This document shows positions 10,570 through 22,199 of a DNA stretch of 64,000 bases, one piece after another. Origin of the DNA: Theocolax elegans (Eukaryota > Arthropoda > Insecta > Hymenoptera > Cerocephalidae); assembly GCA_026168455.1 (NCBI GenBank), contig CM047426.1, forward strand, positions 43,108,307 through 43,172,306. Direction: 5' to 3'. The position numbers were made by a program, and so were the translations under genes. Position 1 is the first letter of the stretch, and each line of letters opens with the position of its first letter. Under the pieces are notes generated by a model. It saw only the letters and a list, made by a program, of their open reading frames with translations. It was not told the origin of the DNA and searched no databases.

Positions 10570-11354
10570 TCTTCGTATAAAGATATTTACTCGAATATTC
10601 GTATCATACTTCTATATGAAATTTTTTCTCTAAAACTATTAATCTCAGGAGAAAATTTATAGAGATATTTTTTATTGCAAATGAAAAGAAGAATCTACCA
10701 ATATTTTAAAAATTATTAATTATCTTGAATTAAAAAAGTTCATGTTCATCGGCAATTGACACTCATGTTGAACTTTTTTATTTTTGCAGTTAACCTTACA
10801 GAAAAAAGTGTATATCTTTTATCCTATTAATTATGCCACGAAGCGGTTTGGTACACACAAAGTACATGTAATTAGATGTATCTGTGATTTTTTTCAGTAT
10901 TATCAATTGTGTCGAACAATGTCAAAAATCAATATATATGACTTTTTAGTGACTTAAGGTCAGTAAAAGTGCAGTAATATTCAATTAATGGTTATAATTG
11001 AAATTTTCCTATCCTTTTTTCCTATCGAAGTAAAGCATCTAAAAATTTTTTTACATATTCTAGGTTCAAAGAGGAGTTGTTTAGCAGAATATCAATAATT
11101 TAAATATTTTCATCTGCTGATTTCACATGAAATGCCTCTAATGTAAATAATAAGATTAGAATTAATTATTGAGAATAACAAAAATTGTTATTGATATAAA
11201 TAGTAAAAATGATTATTCTTTTATTAATTATTACGGATTTATCTCAACAAATTATATAATTGTAATATTTATTTAATTACTAGTACTATAAATTATTTTA
11301 CTAAATAGTTTTTAAAAAATAATTTTTTATTATTTTTATTATATTACATTATAT
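10570..11354. other. AT-rich stretch without recognised genes
   Basis: I found no element or exon. It separates the LINE fragment from the hammerhead palindrome. Confidence 0.5.
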
Positions 11355-11820
11355 TAAATTAATTAATATTTTTATCGGTCTTACAGTCAATTATATGGGC
11401 AATCAGATTGCCCCTACTTATAATCACCCCCGAAGAATCTATAAAAATAAAAATAAAAAATATAAAATATAAAAAAATAAAAACACTAACTAAACATAAA
11501 AACAAATTATTAATAAAGCAATCTGACTGCCCCCCTGCACCAAAAATCTACTAACCCCAAATATGATGTCCCTGATGAGGAGCAGCAGCGAGCTCGAAAC
11601 GTCGGACATCATATTTGGGGTTAGTAGATTTTTGGTGCAGGGGGGCAGTCAGATTGCTTTATTAATAATTTGTTTTTATGTTTAGTTAGTGTTTTTATTT
11701 TTTTATATTTTATATTTTTTATTTTTATTTTTATAGATTCTTCGGGGGTGATTATAAGTAGGGGCAATCTGCTTGCCCATATAATTGACTGTAAGACCGA
11801 TAAAAATATTAATTAATTTA
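11355..11820. mobile_element. 466-bp near-perfect palindrome with hammerhead core at its axis
   Basis: Arms 11355-11571 and 11604-11820 are each 217 bp and pair without indels. I found one clear mismatch (CAGATTGCCC against GGGCAAGCAG near 11405/11770). The 32-nt spacer 11572-11603 is exactly the core of a hammerhead ribozyme, so the whole palindrome is an extended stem I. The near identity implies recent origin or gene conversion between the arms. Confidence 0.9.
11565..11610 (+). ncRNA. Hammerhead ribozyme, short-stem-III (Penelope-like) type
   Basis: Stem I is GATGTCC (11565-11571) with GGACATC (11604-11610). CTGATGA is at 11572-11578. Stem II is GAGC/GCTC (11580-11583 with 11592-11595) with an 8-nt loop and one extra G at 11579. 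GAA is at 11596-11598, stem III is just ACGT (11599-11602), and the cleavage-site C is 11603. A self-complementary ACGT stem III is known from hammerheads of Penelope-like retroelements that work best as dimers. All invariant nucleotides are present. Confidence 0.85.
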
Positions 11821-11829
11821 GTTATACTA

Positions 11830-12880
11830 CAGTCGACATAAGTAATATTTTATTAATTACATTATATTGTAAATTAATGGTAAAGAAATATTATTTTAGC
11901 AATAATATTTAACTGCGAGCGAAGCGAGCAATTTGCCTAGTCAATTATTAAATATATAAATTAAAAGTACTGAAAAAAACTATTAATTTTTACATTTGAA
12001 ATATGTACTTAATTGTAAAAAACGAGATTATTTATTACACGTAAGTTTGTTTTTAAAATTTATAGTAAATCGCAAACGATAAACAGTAACTTTGCATTAC
12101 AAGTAAATTAAAAACTATACAAGTTATGAACGAAAAAATGTTTTTATCTACTATAAAGAATACTACGATCTACTCTTCGTTTAGTATTTTTACCTGATTT
12201 TTGTAGTGACATTTTTCTCCGGAGTTTTATCGACAGTCATAATATATTTACGAGTTCTTAGAATATGAAGGGGTATGACCTCGCTCCGAGCGTAGTTTTA
12301 GTATATCAACATTCTGGGAGAAGTGAAAGAAGCACAGCGAAAAAGAGAGAAAGAAAATGTAGACAAACAAAGGTCAAGAATAAAAGTATATTGATGTGGA
12401 ATATATTATTTACCTAGTTTGTGTGTGATTTATGTATATATTTATCTCTTCCTTGTATATTCCTTCTTCCAATAAGTGAATTTTCTTCTTTTTCCGTCTA
12501 TCTGAGCGTCCAAATATCTAGTCAAGTAAAAAGCTCACTTTTTCCTTGTTATACAAACCTTAAAATAACTCAGAAATTGTATTACTTAAGTTGAATTCAG
12601 TAACTCTACCGCCGATGAAAATATTACCGATCTTAGAATCACGTGACTATGGCTAAGGCCACATAAGCGCGTAACATTGCGTTGGACTGCACACAAATAT
12701 GAATGTTGCTCTATGATATATGTACTCTGAGACGGTGATTGGTCGATTTTTTCGAAACTACCAATAACGTTGTAATTTACAAACATCATTTACGGTTACT
12801 CAAAGTCGAAAGCAGTCGTGCAAATTCGTATGCGCTTGTGTGAACAGGTCTTATATATTCATAACGAAAAGAAAAGAGAG
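11830..12880. other. Non-coding stretch, no element identified
   Basis: The sequence is AT-rich up to about 12200 and then of more balanced composition, with CACGTG near 12640. That could be a promoter region, but nothing firm supports it. Confidence 0.4.
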
Positions 12881-12888
12881 GGAGAAAG

Positions 12889-12936
12889 ATGCCGGTACAA
12901 GACAAATTCCAGATCATCGGCATCAGCAACTTGCAA
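12889..12936 (+). CDS. Possible first coding exon of an unidentified gene
   Basis: ATG at 12889 opens 16 codons (MPVQDKFQIIGISNLQ) that run into a splice-donor-like GTAAAT. A second candidate exon follows at about 13061-13140 (frame VVLITGAYSLKEEQESLIQA), with TTCTTAG before it and GTAACG after it. Both are short and the joined product is not recognised, so this is weak. Confidence 0.2.
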
Positions 12937-13149
12937 GTAAATAAATGCGTAACGGCTGTGTGTTACATAGTTCGCTTCTCAGTATTTTTCGTGATTTCTT
13001 ATGAAATATCGGTCGCGTATAAAATAATAGTATTAATTAATTGAAGCTACTTTTCTTAGAGTAGTATTGATCACTGGAGCTTATTCGCTTAAAGAAGAGC
13101 AAGAAAGTTTAATACAAGCTTTATTCAACATTTGTTTAAGGTAACGCAT

Positions 13150-13745
13150 ACTTTTATTATTTAATTAATGCAATAATTATTTCAATTCTTTGGTAAAAGT
13201 GGAAGGTTTTTTTAATTAATGAAGCTGATTTTACTACAAATTGATTAGTACACATTCTATTTTTTCATATTGCAACATAAGTACCAAATTTTACTATATA
13301 AAATTGTAGGTTAATACAATTTTTCTATAAACTATAAAAATTATTTAGGCATATTCCATTTTCATTTAGTATGTATATATTACAGGTAATAATACTTTTA
13401 AGTACCACTTTGTCTGAAGATATAGCAAAGTTTAGTAAACTAAATTAAATTCGACCAGCATTATTTATTTCAATGGTTGTTCATATTGTAAACTTAATGA
13501 CATATATATCTTTACGGCAGTATGGATATTGACTGTGTAAATTGAAGAGTGAATCATAAGGAAAATTTATAAATACATATCGCAATATCGCATATTGCAA
13601 AACTTCTTTCATCACTGCAATTATTGGATACCATTTTAGTAAAATAAGAAAATAAGTCAACTATAATATACCACGTATTTGTAACATATTTATAAGTTAT
13701 ATATACTTTTTTAAAATATATTATACTATAAATATATTATAAAAT
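13150..13745. other. AT-rich stretch without recognised genes
   Basis: I see no exon or repeat, other than a possible short frame after a TTACAG acceptor at 13380-13390. Confidence 0.4.
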
Positions 13746-13752
13746 TTTATAA

Positions 13753-14260
13753 CCGACACGGTAGCGGAGTGGCGGAGACGCACCTCGGCCGATCACGAAA
13801 GTTAAGCAGCACTGAGTGCGGTTGGTACTTGGATGGGTGACACCATTCTTGTGCGGCTTTCGCAATCGGTTAGGTGTTTTTCTACACTTCACAACGTGAG
13901 CGGAAGGTGTGGAACATTCGGTTTCGGTGTTTGGGCCTACGCAAGGTGACCTGAACATCTAAACAGAATGTTTCAATAAACCGGCCGTCTCGGGGAAGGT
14001 TTTCCTACGAGGTTTTCCCTTCCTCGCGGGCATAACCCCGGGCGAATGCGAGACGGTGGGGACCGGGAGTGGAAAAAACTGGAATGTCTTCACCCCCACA
14101 CATAGGTGGTAGGGGTGTCCCTGTAAAAACCCATTTAATAATGGGTATACGGGGTGATGAGCAAAGAAAATATAAAAGTATAATAACGTAAAAACATACA
14201 AGCATGAAATATAAAAATATAAATACGCTCTCAATAATAACAATAAAAACACATTAAATA
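13753..14260 (+). mobile_element. 5S rRNA-derived SINE (SINE3-like)
   Basis: The head at 13790-13845 keeps the internal promoter of 5S rRNA (CGATCACGAAAGTTAAGCAG, GGTACTTGGATGGGTGA). The 5' part and the sequence after GGGTGA diverge from functional 5S. The body is GC-rich (CGGCCGTCTCGGGGAAGG, CGGGCATAACCCCGGGCG), with a weak AT-rich tail. It is not a working 5S gene. Confidence 0.75.
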
Positions 14261-14324
14261 AATAATTCCTGGCAAATACTTAAATTAAATAATATATTCG
14301 CATTACGTGTATAACCCTGATTTG

Positions 14325-14925
14325 GAGAGAGAGAGATAGATATAAGTTTATTTATGCGGTATAAAAATTTACAATTCTTAAATAAAAATAAATACTATAT
14401 AAAGGCTTGTATAAATAGAATATTGCACAGTGTTATCATAGTTATGAAATATCTTAGTCACAGATTAAATACAAATACGACGAATATCATAGTAAGCCAA
14501 CAGATAAAATGTAATACAAATAAAACTACAGGCAATACATAGTCAGTTATAATACTAAAACATAATTTAAAATTGGATGACATATAAAGCAGACATTCGT
14601 CATCACAATCTCTCGTCGTATAGCATCCCTTAAATACTTTCATTCATGTCTACATGGGGCGATACAACATAGAATAAGAAAATAAATAAATGAATAAATA
14701 AGACAATATAAATAAATAAATAAACAGTACATTAGGTTAAAACTGTTTTAGTGCCGAGCAGTGTCTCGGAGCTGCGGCCTTTACTGAGGCTAGGACAAGA
14801 ATTTCTGTTTGTAAGGACTTCCATAGATGCGCACCTAGCACTTGGAGGAAGTGTTTATCAGTCTTGGTACGCATCAAGGGAGGTACGAGTTTTCTTATAA
14901 CTCCCCTTCCAGAACCCCTGAGTGT
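14325..14925 (-). pseudogene. LINE C-terminal fragment with 3' UTR
   Basis: On minus, a 60-residue frame ends at about 14733 (KLVPPLMRTKTDKHFLQVLG, then AHLWKSLQTEI). This has the look of the C-terminus of Jockey/CR1-type ORF2. An AT-rich UTR follows and terminates in GAGAGAGAGATAGA at 14325. The 5' part has been replaced by the Polinton fragment. Confidence 0.55.
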
Positions 14926-15300
14926 ACATAGTAATTATATCTAGTAGTAATTCAAAAGTAGTTATTAAATCAGCGTTAAAAGCTGCACGAGATGGCGTAA
15001 AGAAGGTGGGAGGTAAACGTAAAATAATATTATCAAGAATACTACCCATTCCAAAAATGGGTGGTTTCTTACCAGTGCTCATTCCAGTTTTTGCAGGTCT
15101 CAGTACCGTTGGTTCTTTGGCAGGTGGCGCTGCTGGCATAGCAAATGCTGTTAAAAAAGCTAGTGCTGCTAAGAAACAATTGGAAGAACAAAAAAGACAT
15201 AACCTACATATGGAATCACTATACCTATTGGAAAAGGTTTATATTTGAAACCACATCAAAAAGGTTTCGGTATAGTCGTTAATAATAGCAATAAAATATG
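14922..15300 (+). pseudogene. Polinton/Maverick pX-like core-protein fragment
   Basis: The frame 14922-15248 has a basic N-terminus (ALKAARDGVKKVGGKRK), then GGFLPVLIPVFAGL, a small-residue helix (GSLAGGAAGIANAV) and QLEEQKRHNLHMES. This basic, cleavable-leader-plus-hydrophobic organisation is that of the small pX-like virion/core protein carried by Polintons and adenovirus-like elements. A frameshift near 15222 breaks the frame, and the continuation (IGKGLYLKPHQKG) lies in another frame. No other Polinton gene is recognised nearby. It is an endogenous, non-functional remnant. Confidence 0.6.
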
Positions 15301-15395
15301 TAGGAACAACGTGAGCACTTGGTAATATACTCTCGTTCCATAATAACATCAATCTGTATTAATATAAGTTCGTCCGAGTTTGTTTATGTGTTTCA

Positions 15396-15945
15396 GGTGC
15401 GGCATACGAGAACGACGGCATCAACACTGCACCGGATATTTTCTCAGCTGATCCTTCCTCACCAGGTTCCTGAGCATACTGCTTTATTCATACTTCTTCA
15501 TCAAGCTAGATTATTCAAGGTAATGGCACTAATTATGTTTCTTTCTTCAATATTGATATCTTGTGGAGGTACTATCTTAACCTCACTTTACCTATCCTTC
15601 TTCTTACCTGTAACTAGGTTTTAATAACCTGCTGCTTTTCTTAACTCTAATTTCTGTTCAGTATTATTTATTAATACTGTTACAGGTACTCGAAGGAGGT
15701 TTTACAGCAGCGGATGACCACCACTTCCTTTGATCAGGCTGGATTCGACTTGACTTTGTCCATGCACCTGTCAAGTACTGTCTACACTACCTCAACTTCT
15801 ACCTTATACGATTACCTTCTCCAGGATATAATGAACAGGGCTCAAGACAGGACATCAACCGACTATTCAAGGATTACACAACAAAGGAATGGATATTATA
15901 TTATGCGGAATACTGACAGGAACAGTGATTTTGTGCGTGTGCCAT
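15396..15945 (+). other. Possible exons of unknown origin
   Basis: After GTGTTTCAG at about 15395 a frame reads GAAYENDGINTAPDIFSADP and stops at 15474. After TTACAG near 15687 another reads LEGGFTAADDHHFL, with a frame resuming at PGYNEQGSRQDINRLFKDY. The biased composition suggests former coding sequence, perhaps of the same mobile element as the pX fragment. I cannot assign it. Confidence 0.25.
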
Positions 15946-15951
15946 ATATAT

Positions 15952-16939
15952 GGGATATTTCACGTGAAATGGTCCGATCAAAATTTTAAAATGCACCAAA
16001 TTTTGGGTACACATTGCAAATGTTTTTCAGAATACAGAAAAAAATTTTTTGGTACTGGAATCTATTTGCTCAAAAGTTATTCTAACCTCAAAAAGTGAAT
16101 TATTTCAAGTTTTTTTCAACCTAAGCTGGGTTTACCACTATTCAACTCAAAATTTATCAACTTTTACTATAGAATATTATATGTAACATTCGTTGCTAAT
16201 TATGTCTAGAATTTATTCTTCTGGGTTAGAATTTCTAATCTCAAGGTCAATGTTACATAAACTACATGTCAATATTCAACTTGATAAAAGTGTAAGTGCG
16301 CCAAAGTTGATTTTTTTATCCATAAGTCTAAAAGAAAGCTTGGAGCAATACCTTTCAAATGGTCTGTAGCATTTTTGTGGCCTTCAATTCTGTAAAAAGT
16401 TATGATAATTTAAAGAAAGAAAAAATTCACAAAAATTAACATGGTAATTCCCATTTAAATTTTTAAAAAAATTTCGTGTTTCTTCAAGTTATCATAACTT
16501 TTTACAAAATTAAAGGCCATAAAAATGCTATAGACCATTTGAAAGGTATTGCTTCAAGCTTCTTTTTAGACTTTTGGATAAAAAAATCAATTGTGGCGTA
16601 CTTACACTTTCTTTAAGTTGAATATTCACATGTAGTTATGTAACATTGACCTTGGGATTAGAAATTCTAACCCAGAAGAATAAATTCTCGACATAATTAG
16701 CAACGAATGTTACATATAATGTTCTATTGTAAAAGTCGATAGATTTTGTGTTGAATAGTGGTAAACCCAGCTTCTATTGAAAAAACTTGGAATAATTCAT
16801 TTTTTGAGGTTAGAATAATTTTTGATCAGATTCCAGTACATAAAAATTTTTTTCTGTATTCTGAAAAATATTTGCAATGTGTACCCATAATTTGGTGCAT
16901 TTTAAATTTTTCATCGGACCATTTCATGTGGAATATCGC
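15952..16939. mobile_element. Fold-back element family B, diverged complete copy
   Basis: The left terminus is GGGATATTTCACGTGAAATG at 15952 and the right terminus its reverse complement, ending near 16939. Both abut TATATA. Arms are several hundred bp. It contains no ORF of interest, and sequence divergence from the 3990-5233 copy defines a subfamily. Confidence 0.75.
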
Positions 16940-16961
16940 ATATATATATATATATATATTA

Positions 16962-17172
16962 TAACGGGTACGGATTTTCGAGTGTCGGCGCAGGTTAGGT
17001 CCCTGAATTATCGGCGACGTTCGTCGATAGGACCAAGTCGACTAGCCGGGATAATTGCGAATGGTAGCGCAGTGGTGAGGCTTCTGCCTCGCGCTCCCGG
17101 GATCGTGGGTTCGCGCCCCGATACCTTCGTTGATTTTTTTATTCCTTATATTCAATCCGTACCCCGTTACAA
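16962..17172 (+). mobile_element. tRNA-like SINE enclosed by short terminal inverted repeats
   Basis: The A box (TGGTAGCGCAGTGG) and B box (GGTTCGCGCCCC) lie 40 bp apart at 17062-17122. The block is bounded by AACGGGTACGGATT at about 16965 and AATCCGTACCCCGTT at about 17155-17169, an imperfect 14-15 bp inverted repeat, and it sits between two TA runs. The pairing of an internal Pol III promoter with terminal inverted repeats is unusual. Confidence 0.55.
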
Positions 17173-17183
17173 TATATATATAT

Positions 17184-17455
17184 GGGTGGTTTCTGTGAAA
17201 TCGAAGATGAAAAAAATTAATATTTCTACAACTACGGGAATATATTTCAGAGGTATCCAGTAGTTCTCCTGAATTTTTTCAGATTTTTTAGGGGCCTTGT
17301 ATTTTAAGGTACAGAAAATCAATATTGACATTTTAGCACTTTTTTACATTATATGCCCATTTTCATGAATTTGTAGCTCCCAGTGGATACATTATTCATT
17401 AAAAACATAAATATGACTTCTTTTATAAAATTTTCTGAATTTTCTGAATAAACGG
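17184..17455 (+). mobile_element. Fold-back element family A, terminal fragment
   Basis: It begins GGGTGGTTTCTGTGAAATCG at 17184 after (TA)n and follows the family A arm for about 270 bp (TTTTTACATTATATGCCC, TCATGAATTTGTAGCTCCC) before losing similarity near 17455. Confidence 0.8.
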
Positions 17456-17460
17456 TTCAG

Positions 17461-18480
17461 TAACTTTCGGTAAATTTGATGCGCGGCACGCCAACACTCT
17501 CCCCTCACCGCGCGGACTAGTTTGGAGAGGCGCGCGTCTCACACCACGTACCGCGGCCTACAAGCTAACTAACTACGCAATTAAGACGAGGCCGGTTTAT
17601 GCTGCATTTTAATTTAACGAAACATGTTTTCTTTTATGTAATTAACGTAATTATTCGTATAATTAACCTGAATATGTCCCGGAGATATTAGTTTCTTTCA
17701 TTATTGTCATATTGAAATAACGATTTAACATAATCAATAATTGAATAATCAATTAGTTATTGTAAAACGGGCTTTTCGCGTTAGAAAATTAAATATGCAT
17801 TAAATAACGTTGATAAACGATATATTAAACTTGAACGATTAATTAAAGGATTTAATTATGTTAAATAAGTAAATTAATTATTAAATATTAACAAACAAAA
17901 AAAGGGAAATTAATAAAATCTTCATAGAAAATCATGCGCGTGTATCTATAGCGTTAAATCAATAATCATCGATCGCGCATTAGATAATCTTTGAGATAAC
18001 GAGATACCTTAGTCCATATAAGGGCTAGCGCAGTCATTTAATGATTATTATGGTTTTCGACTCAGAAGAATTTTTTTTCTTCAAAATTTCGGATTGGCAG
18101 AGAGGCGTCCATATCCTTCCGGGAGACATTCGAGGATTTTTGAAAATTCGATTAACAAGAGTAAGTATGAACCAGGGGCTGGGTAGCCAACAGGCGAACT
18201 TAAAAATACGGTCTTTCTAATTAAAATAAATTAATTTGTAAAGTGTTTAAAATTCTGAAAAAAATTTGTTAGAGGTCATCGGGACTCCTCAGAGAAAGAG
18301 AGACTTCTCTGACTTTATCTGTCTATCAGCGGCGATGTATCGAGTACTTATTATATCAGCCGACCTGTGTGCAATTTAAAAAATGTTTTACGTTAATAAA
18401 GGTTAAAAAAAAAGTTGAGAGAACGGATAAGATTTTTAAGCTTAGAATTTTTAAGTCGCGCAGTGGTGCCACTACATAAT
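17461..18480. other. Unassigned region with a GC-rich start
   Basis: The first 130 bp are GC-rich (GATGCGCGGCACGCCAACAC, CACCGCGCGGACTAG) and the remainder AT-rich. It resembles LTR or leader sequence of a retroelement but has no matching partner here. No coding frame is evident. Confidence 0.35.
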
Positions 18481-18502
18481 TTAAAAGCGCAAAATTTCAT
18501 TT

Positions 18503-18670
18503 GAGATAGGGGGTTCTTCAACCGAGGCGCGAGATAGGGCGTTTTCCAAGCGGATCGCGAGATAGGGCGTTTTACAAGCGAGTTCCGAGATAGGGCGTTT
18601 TCCAAGCGGATCGTGAGATAAGGCGTTTTCCAAGCAAGTTCCGGGATAGGGCGTTTTCCAAGCGGATAGA
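18503..18670. repeat. 28-bp tandem repeat, six units
   Basis: Units start at 18503, 18531, 18559, 18587, 18615 and 18643, exactly 28 bp apart, and begin GAGATAGGGCGTTTTCCAAG. The second half alternates between CGGATCGC-type and CGAGTTCC-type ends, a hint of a 56-bp higher-order unit. The frame across it on minus is repetitive and is not taken as a gene. Confidence 0.9.
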
Positions 18671-18679
18671 CTGTTCTTC

Positions 18680-20315
18680 CACTCAGCCGACGACTATTCT
18701 TTTTTATTATAAAAAAAACTAAGATGAGGTTTTTGGTTACAGTGAATATCGATATGATAATCACTCTTCATTTATCCTCCATTTATTGCTAGATGGAGGA
18801 GGGGCAAGAGGGTACGGGGGAAAAATTTGAAAAATTCCAAAAATATTTTATAAGGGTTTTCTGTAAAAGAAAGTGGTCACAAAAACTCTAATTACTCTAA
18901 TAAATTTTTATAACATATATAATATAATATATATAATTTAATGAAATACATTTTTTATCTGACGATACGTTTTATTTTTTTTTATTACATTTATATAGAT
19001 TTTTTTTACAAACATTTTTCATCATCTCCTATTTCTAAAATGTAAAATGCGTGAGGAAGGTGGTTAAAAAATTGAAAATATTATTTTTCTTTCATTTTTT
19101 TAATGTAATACCAAATTTTTTAAAAATTTTTTATAAAAGATTTTTGAAAATAAAACAAAATTAATAAAATGTGAAAATAAATTTTTTAGCCAGAATTTTA
19201 ATCTGAAAATTTTTTTTATAAATTCAATTATTATGTATAATTATTTGTTTGAAAGAATAATTGAATACATACGATGAATTAGCTGAGTTTAGTAGTTTTG
19301 TATGAAATTTTAAAGTTTTTCATCTCCTTTTCGTGAAACATCATGAAAAAGCATGAAATATATGTAAAATGGTCAAGGAATAATTTTACATTCTAATTTT
19401 TCTTGTTGAAAATATTATTCTGGTAGATAAATAACGCATTTGTTACTAGATTGATGTAGCTTCTTACAGGAATAGTGTGGAAATATTGTAAGTAATGATA
19501 TATGTGTTACTACGTATTAAAAATAAAAATTAAAATTCCTTACTCCAGTGTAAGTTTTATCATGTCGATTATTTTTAATTTTTTTTTAATTGTTTCAGTA
19601 TTATGTAGAAATATGTTCCGTATCTATAAACTCTTGTGTAATTGACTAAGATTAAATAAGTATATACAATGGTGCATATATAATACACTGTTATTTTTAT
19701 TTTATTGACTAAAAAAAATTATTTGTAACTGAATACTAGGTTAATTAATTACACATTATATAATATTTTACATTTTTATTCAATTAAATTGTAAAATTAT
19801 AAATTTAAAAAAAATATAAAATATAATTATATATTTAGTGTAATTTCGACCGAGGAATTGTTGCTAGTATAAAAATAAATTATGTTTTTCGTAATTTCTA
19901 ATTGACCTCCCCTGAATTTTCCTCTCCTTATACGGGTCCTATATTACGCTTATGGATTCTTGAATTTATAATTTATTTTAATTTTCTTTCGCAAACAAAC
20001 GAACCCACACGTTGAAGATTTGCTCGAGGTCCTTCCGAGCGTTCATCGTCGTCGTCGATCATTTCGCCTCGATATAACAAAATTAAATTATTAATGCATG
20101 CAATAAAATTTTCTGCTTTTTCTTTATTTTAAAATTCTTTTGCTGCTTGTTCCTGCTTGGTTACGAAGTTGCATTTATTTATTTTATTTTGCATAGCTCA
20201 AATTTTATTATTATTATGATTTGAAAGAATTCATAAGACGATGCGGAACATATGAAAGGATCTATTTTGTAATGAATCAAATTTTAAAAGAGTAAAAAGG
20301 AGGTTGCAGTATGTT
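18680..20315. other. AT-rich stretch without recognised genes
   Basis: The sequence is AT-rich and low in complexity. Short GC-richer islands at 18780-18815 and 20010-20065 show no coding or repeat signature I can name. Confidence 0.5.
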
Positions 20316-21644
20316 GTCACACTCTTGTAAGTCGTTTAAACTTTAAATAGTGAAAATCAGCAATTCTGCTCCGGACTCTGGAAACCTAATGCTGACTAAA
20401 AGATACTTTTTATAGTCAGAAAGTGGCTATAAATTTCCAGAGTGTGCCTAAATAATTATTATCACTTATGGTCAAAATATCTGGAAAAAATGCCCGAAAT
20501 ATTAATAGAAATGTATATTTCTTTCTTTATAACGATGAATCTATTAGCATGATCATTGCAAAAAAATGTATGCACTTACCTTGGAGGGGTAGAATAGTAT
20601 CTCCCCTTTTTTCAGTTTCAATCTAATCCCCAGTAAGCTGTTAAAGACACATATACTATTATACAATTATAAAAAATTAATTTTTAAACATTTACAATGC
20701 TGGATTTTCAATTTTATAACCACTTTAAGAATTATAATACTAATCTGAAAGATTACAATAAAAGTATCAACATTATTATTATTATTATTCAGCAATACAT
20801 TATTTGAATTTCACAAACTTGTCACTGTCATAATCATAATTAACAATGACAATAATTAAATTATATAATAATTAATGTAAAAATTATGTTAATATATTTA
20901 TAGTGATCCTTTAGATTAGTATAATAATTCTGGAAGAGGTTGTAAAATTGAACCTCCAGCATTATAAGTGTTTAAAAATTAATTTCTTATAATTGTATAA
21001 TAATATTTGTGTTTTTAACAGCTTACAGGGGATTAGATGGATACTGAAACAAGTAAGAGATACTTTTCTACCCCTCCAAGGGAAGTGCATAAATTTTTTT
21101 GCAATGATCATGCTGATAGATTCATCGTTATAAGACAACAAATATACATTTCTATTAATATTTCGGGCACTTTTTCCAGATATTTTGACAATAAGTGATC
21201 TTGATGACTTAGACCCACTCTGGTAATTTATAACCAGTTTCTGACTATAAAAAGACATTTTTTAGACAGCATTAGGTTTCCAGAGTCCGGAGCATAATTG
21301 CTGATTTTCACTATTTAAGGTTTAAACGACTTACAAGAGTGTGACAACTTACATTTATGACTTTAAAAGTATTTTTAGTGCAAAATTCAGAAAATTTCAC
21401 AAAAGAAGTCATACTTATGCTTTTAATGAAAAATTTATCCACTGGGAACTACATATTCATAAAAATGGGCATAGAATGTAAAAAAGTGCTAAAATGTCAA
21501 TTTTGACTCTCTGTATCTTAAAATAATAGCCCCGAAAAAATCTAAAAAAATTCAGTAAAACTACTGGATATCTCTGAAAGATTATATTCCCACGGTTATA
21601 GCAATATTAATTTTTTTCATCTTCGATTTCAGAGAGAACCACCC
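20316..21644. mobile_element. Fold-back element family A, copy missing its left terminus
   Basis: The right arm is complete and ends AGAGAGAACCACCC at 21644. The left arm begins internally at about 20316 (TTGTCACACTCTTGTAAG). The MSFYSQKL frame is retained in the right arm at 20962-21258 (minus) and is degenerate in the left arm. Confidence 0.75.
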
Positions 21645-22199
21645 ATAAATGCATAAAATAAAAATAATAATAATATTGTTATTAATTACTTGGGTGTTGA
21701 GATACACACTATGGCCAAATAAGGCCTTTATAATGTTTAGGTTTTCTACTATTAGTAACTATAAGTATAGAAAATAATAATTTATCAACATTTAACTTGT
21801 AATTTATCAGAATGTATAATTATTAAACATTCATTTCACTTAATATTGAAAAGAAAATAATCCTATGCGTATTATAGTTCATGTAATTATTAATATTATA
21901 TGCACTTGCTAAAGTATAGAACACATATATTGGCTTAATAGGAAATAAAAAATGGTTATTCAGTAACATTAATAAAGATGGAGACTGATAGAACATCCAC
22001 TTTAATAACAATATGTTTTCTCAATTATTCAGGTCACTTGGCATTGGTATAAAGATCATGGTATACGTGTAAAAGTCACAAAATTATAAAATGACTTTCA
22101 AACTTGTCAAAGAAATGACATAATTTGTACTTTGATTATTGACGCTCTCTATAATTTTATTGTATGTTAACTTCTATGTCGATCTGTAGGAGGCCAGTG

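Noticed and set aside
13753..13880. Functional 5S rRNA gene
   Set aside because: Only the internal promoter region resembles 5S. The ends diverge and a long non-5S body follows, so it is a 5S-derived SINE.
18270..18320. Minus-strand CTGAGGAGTCC, resembling a hammerhead core
   Set aside because: No GAAA with a matching stem II follows, and stems I and III cannot be formed.
18503..18670. 28-bp repeats considered as a CRISPR array
   Set aside because: There are no unique spacers. The units are contiguous and the genome is eukaryotic.
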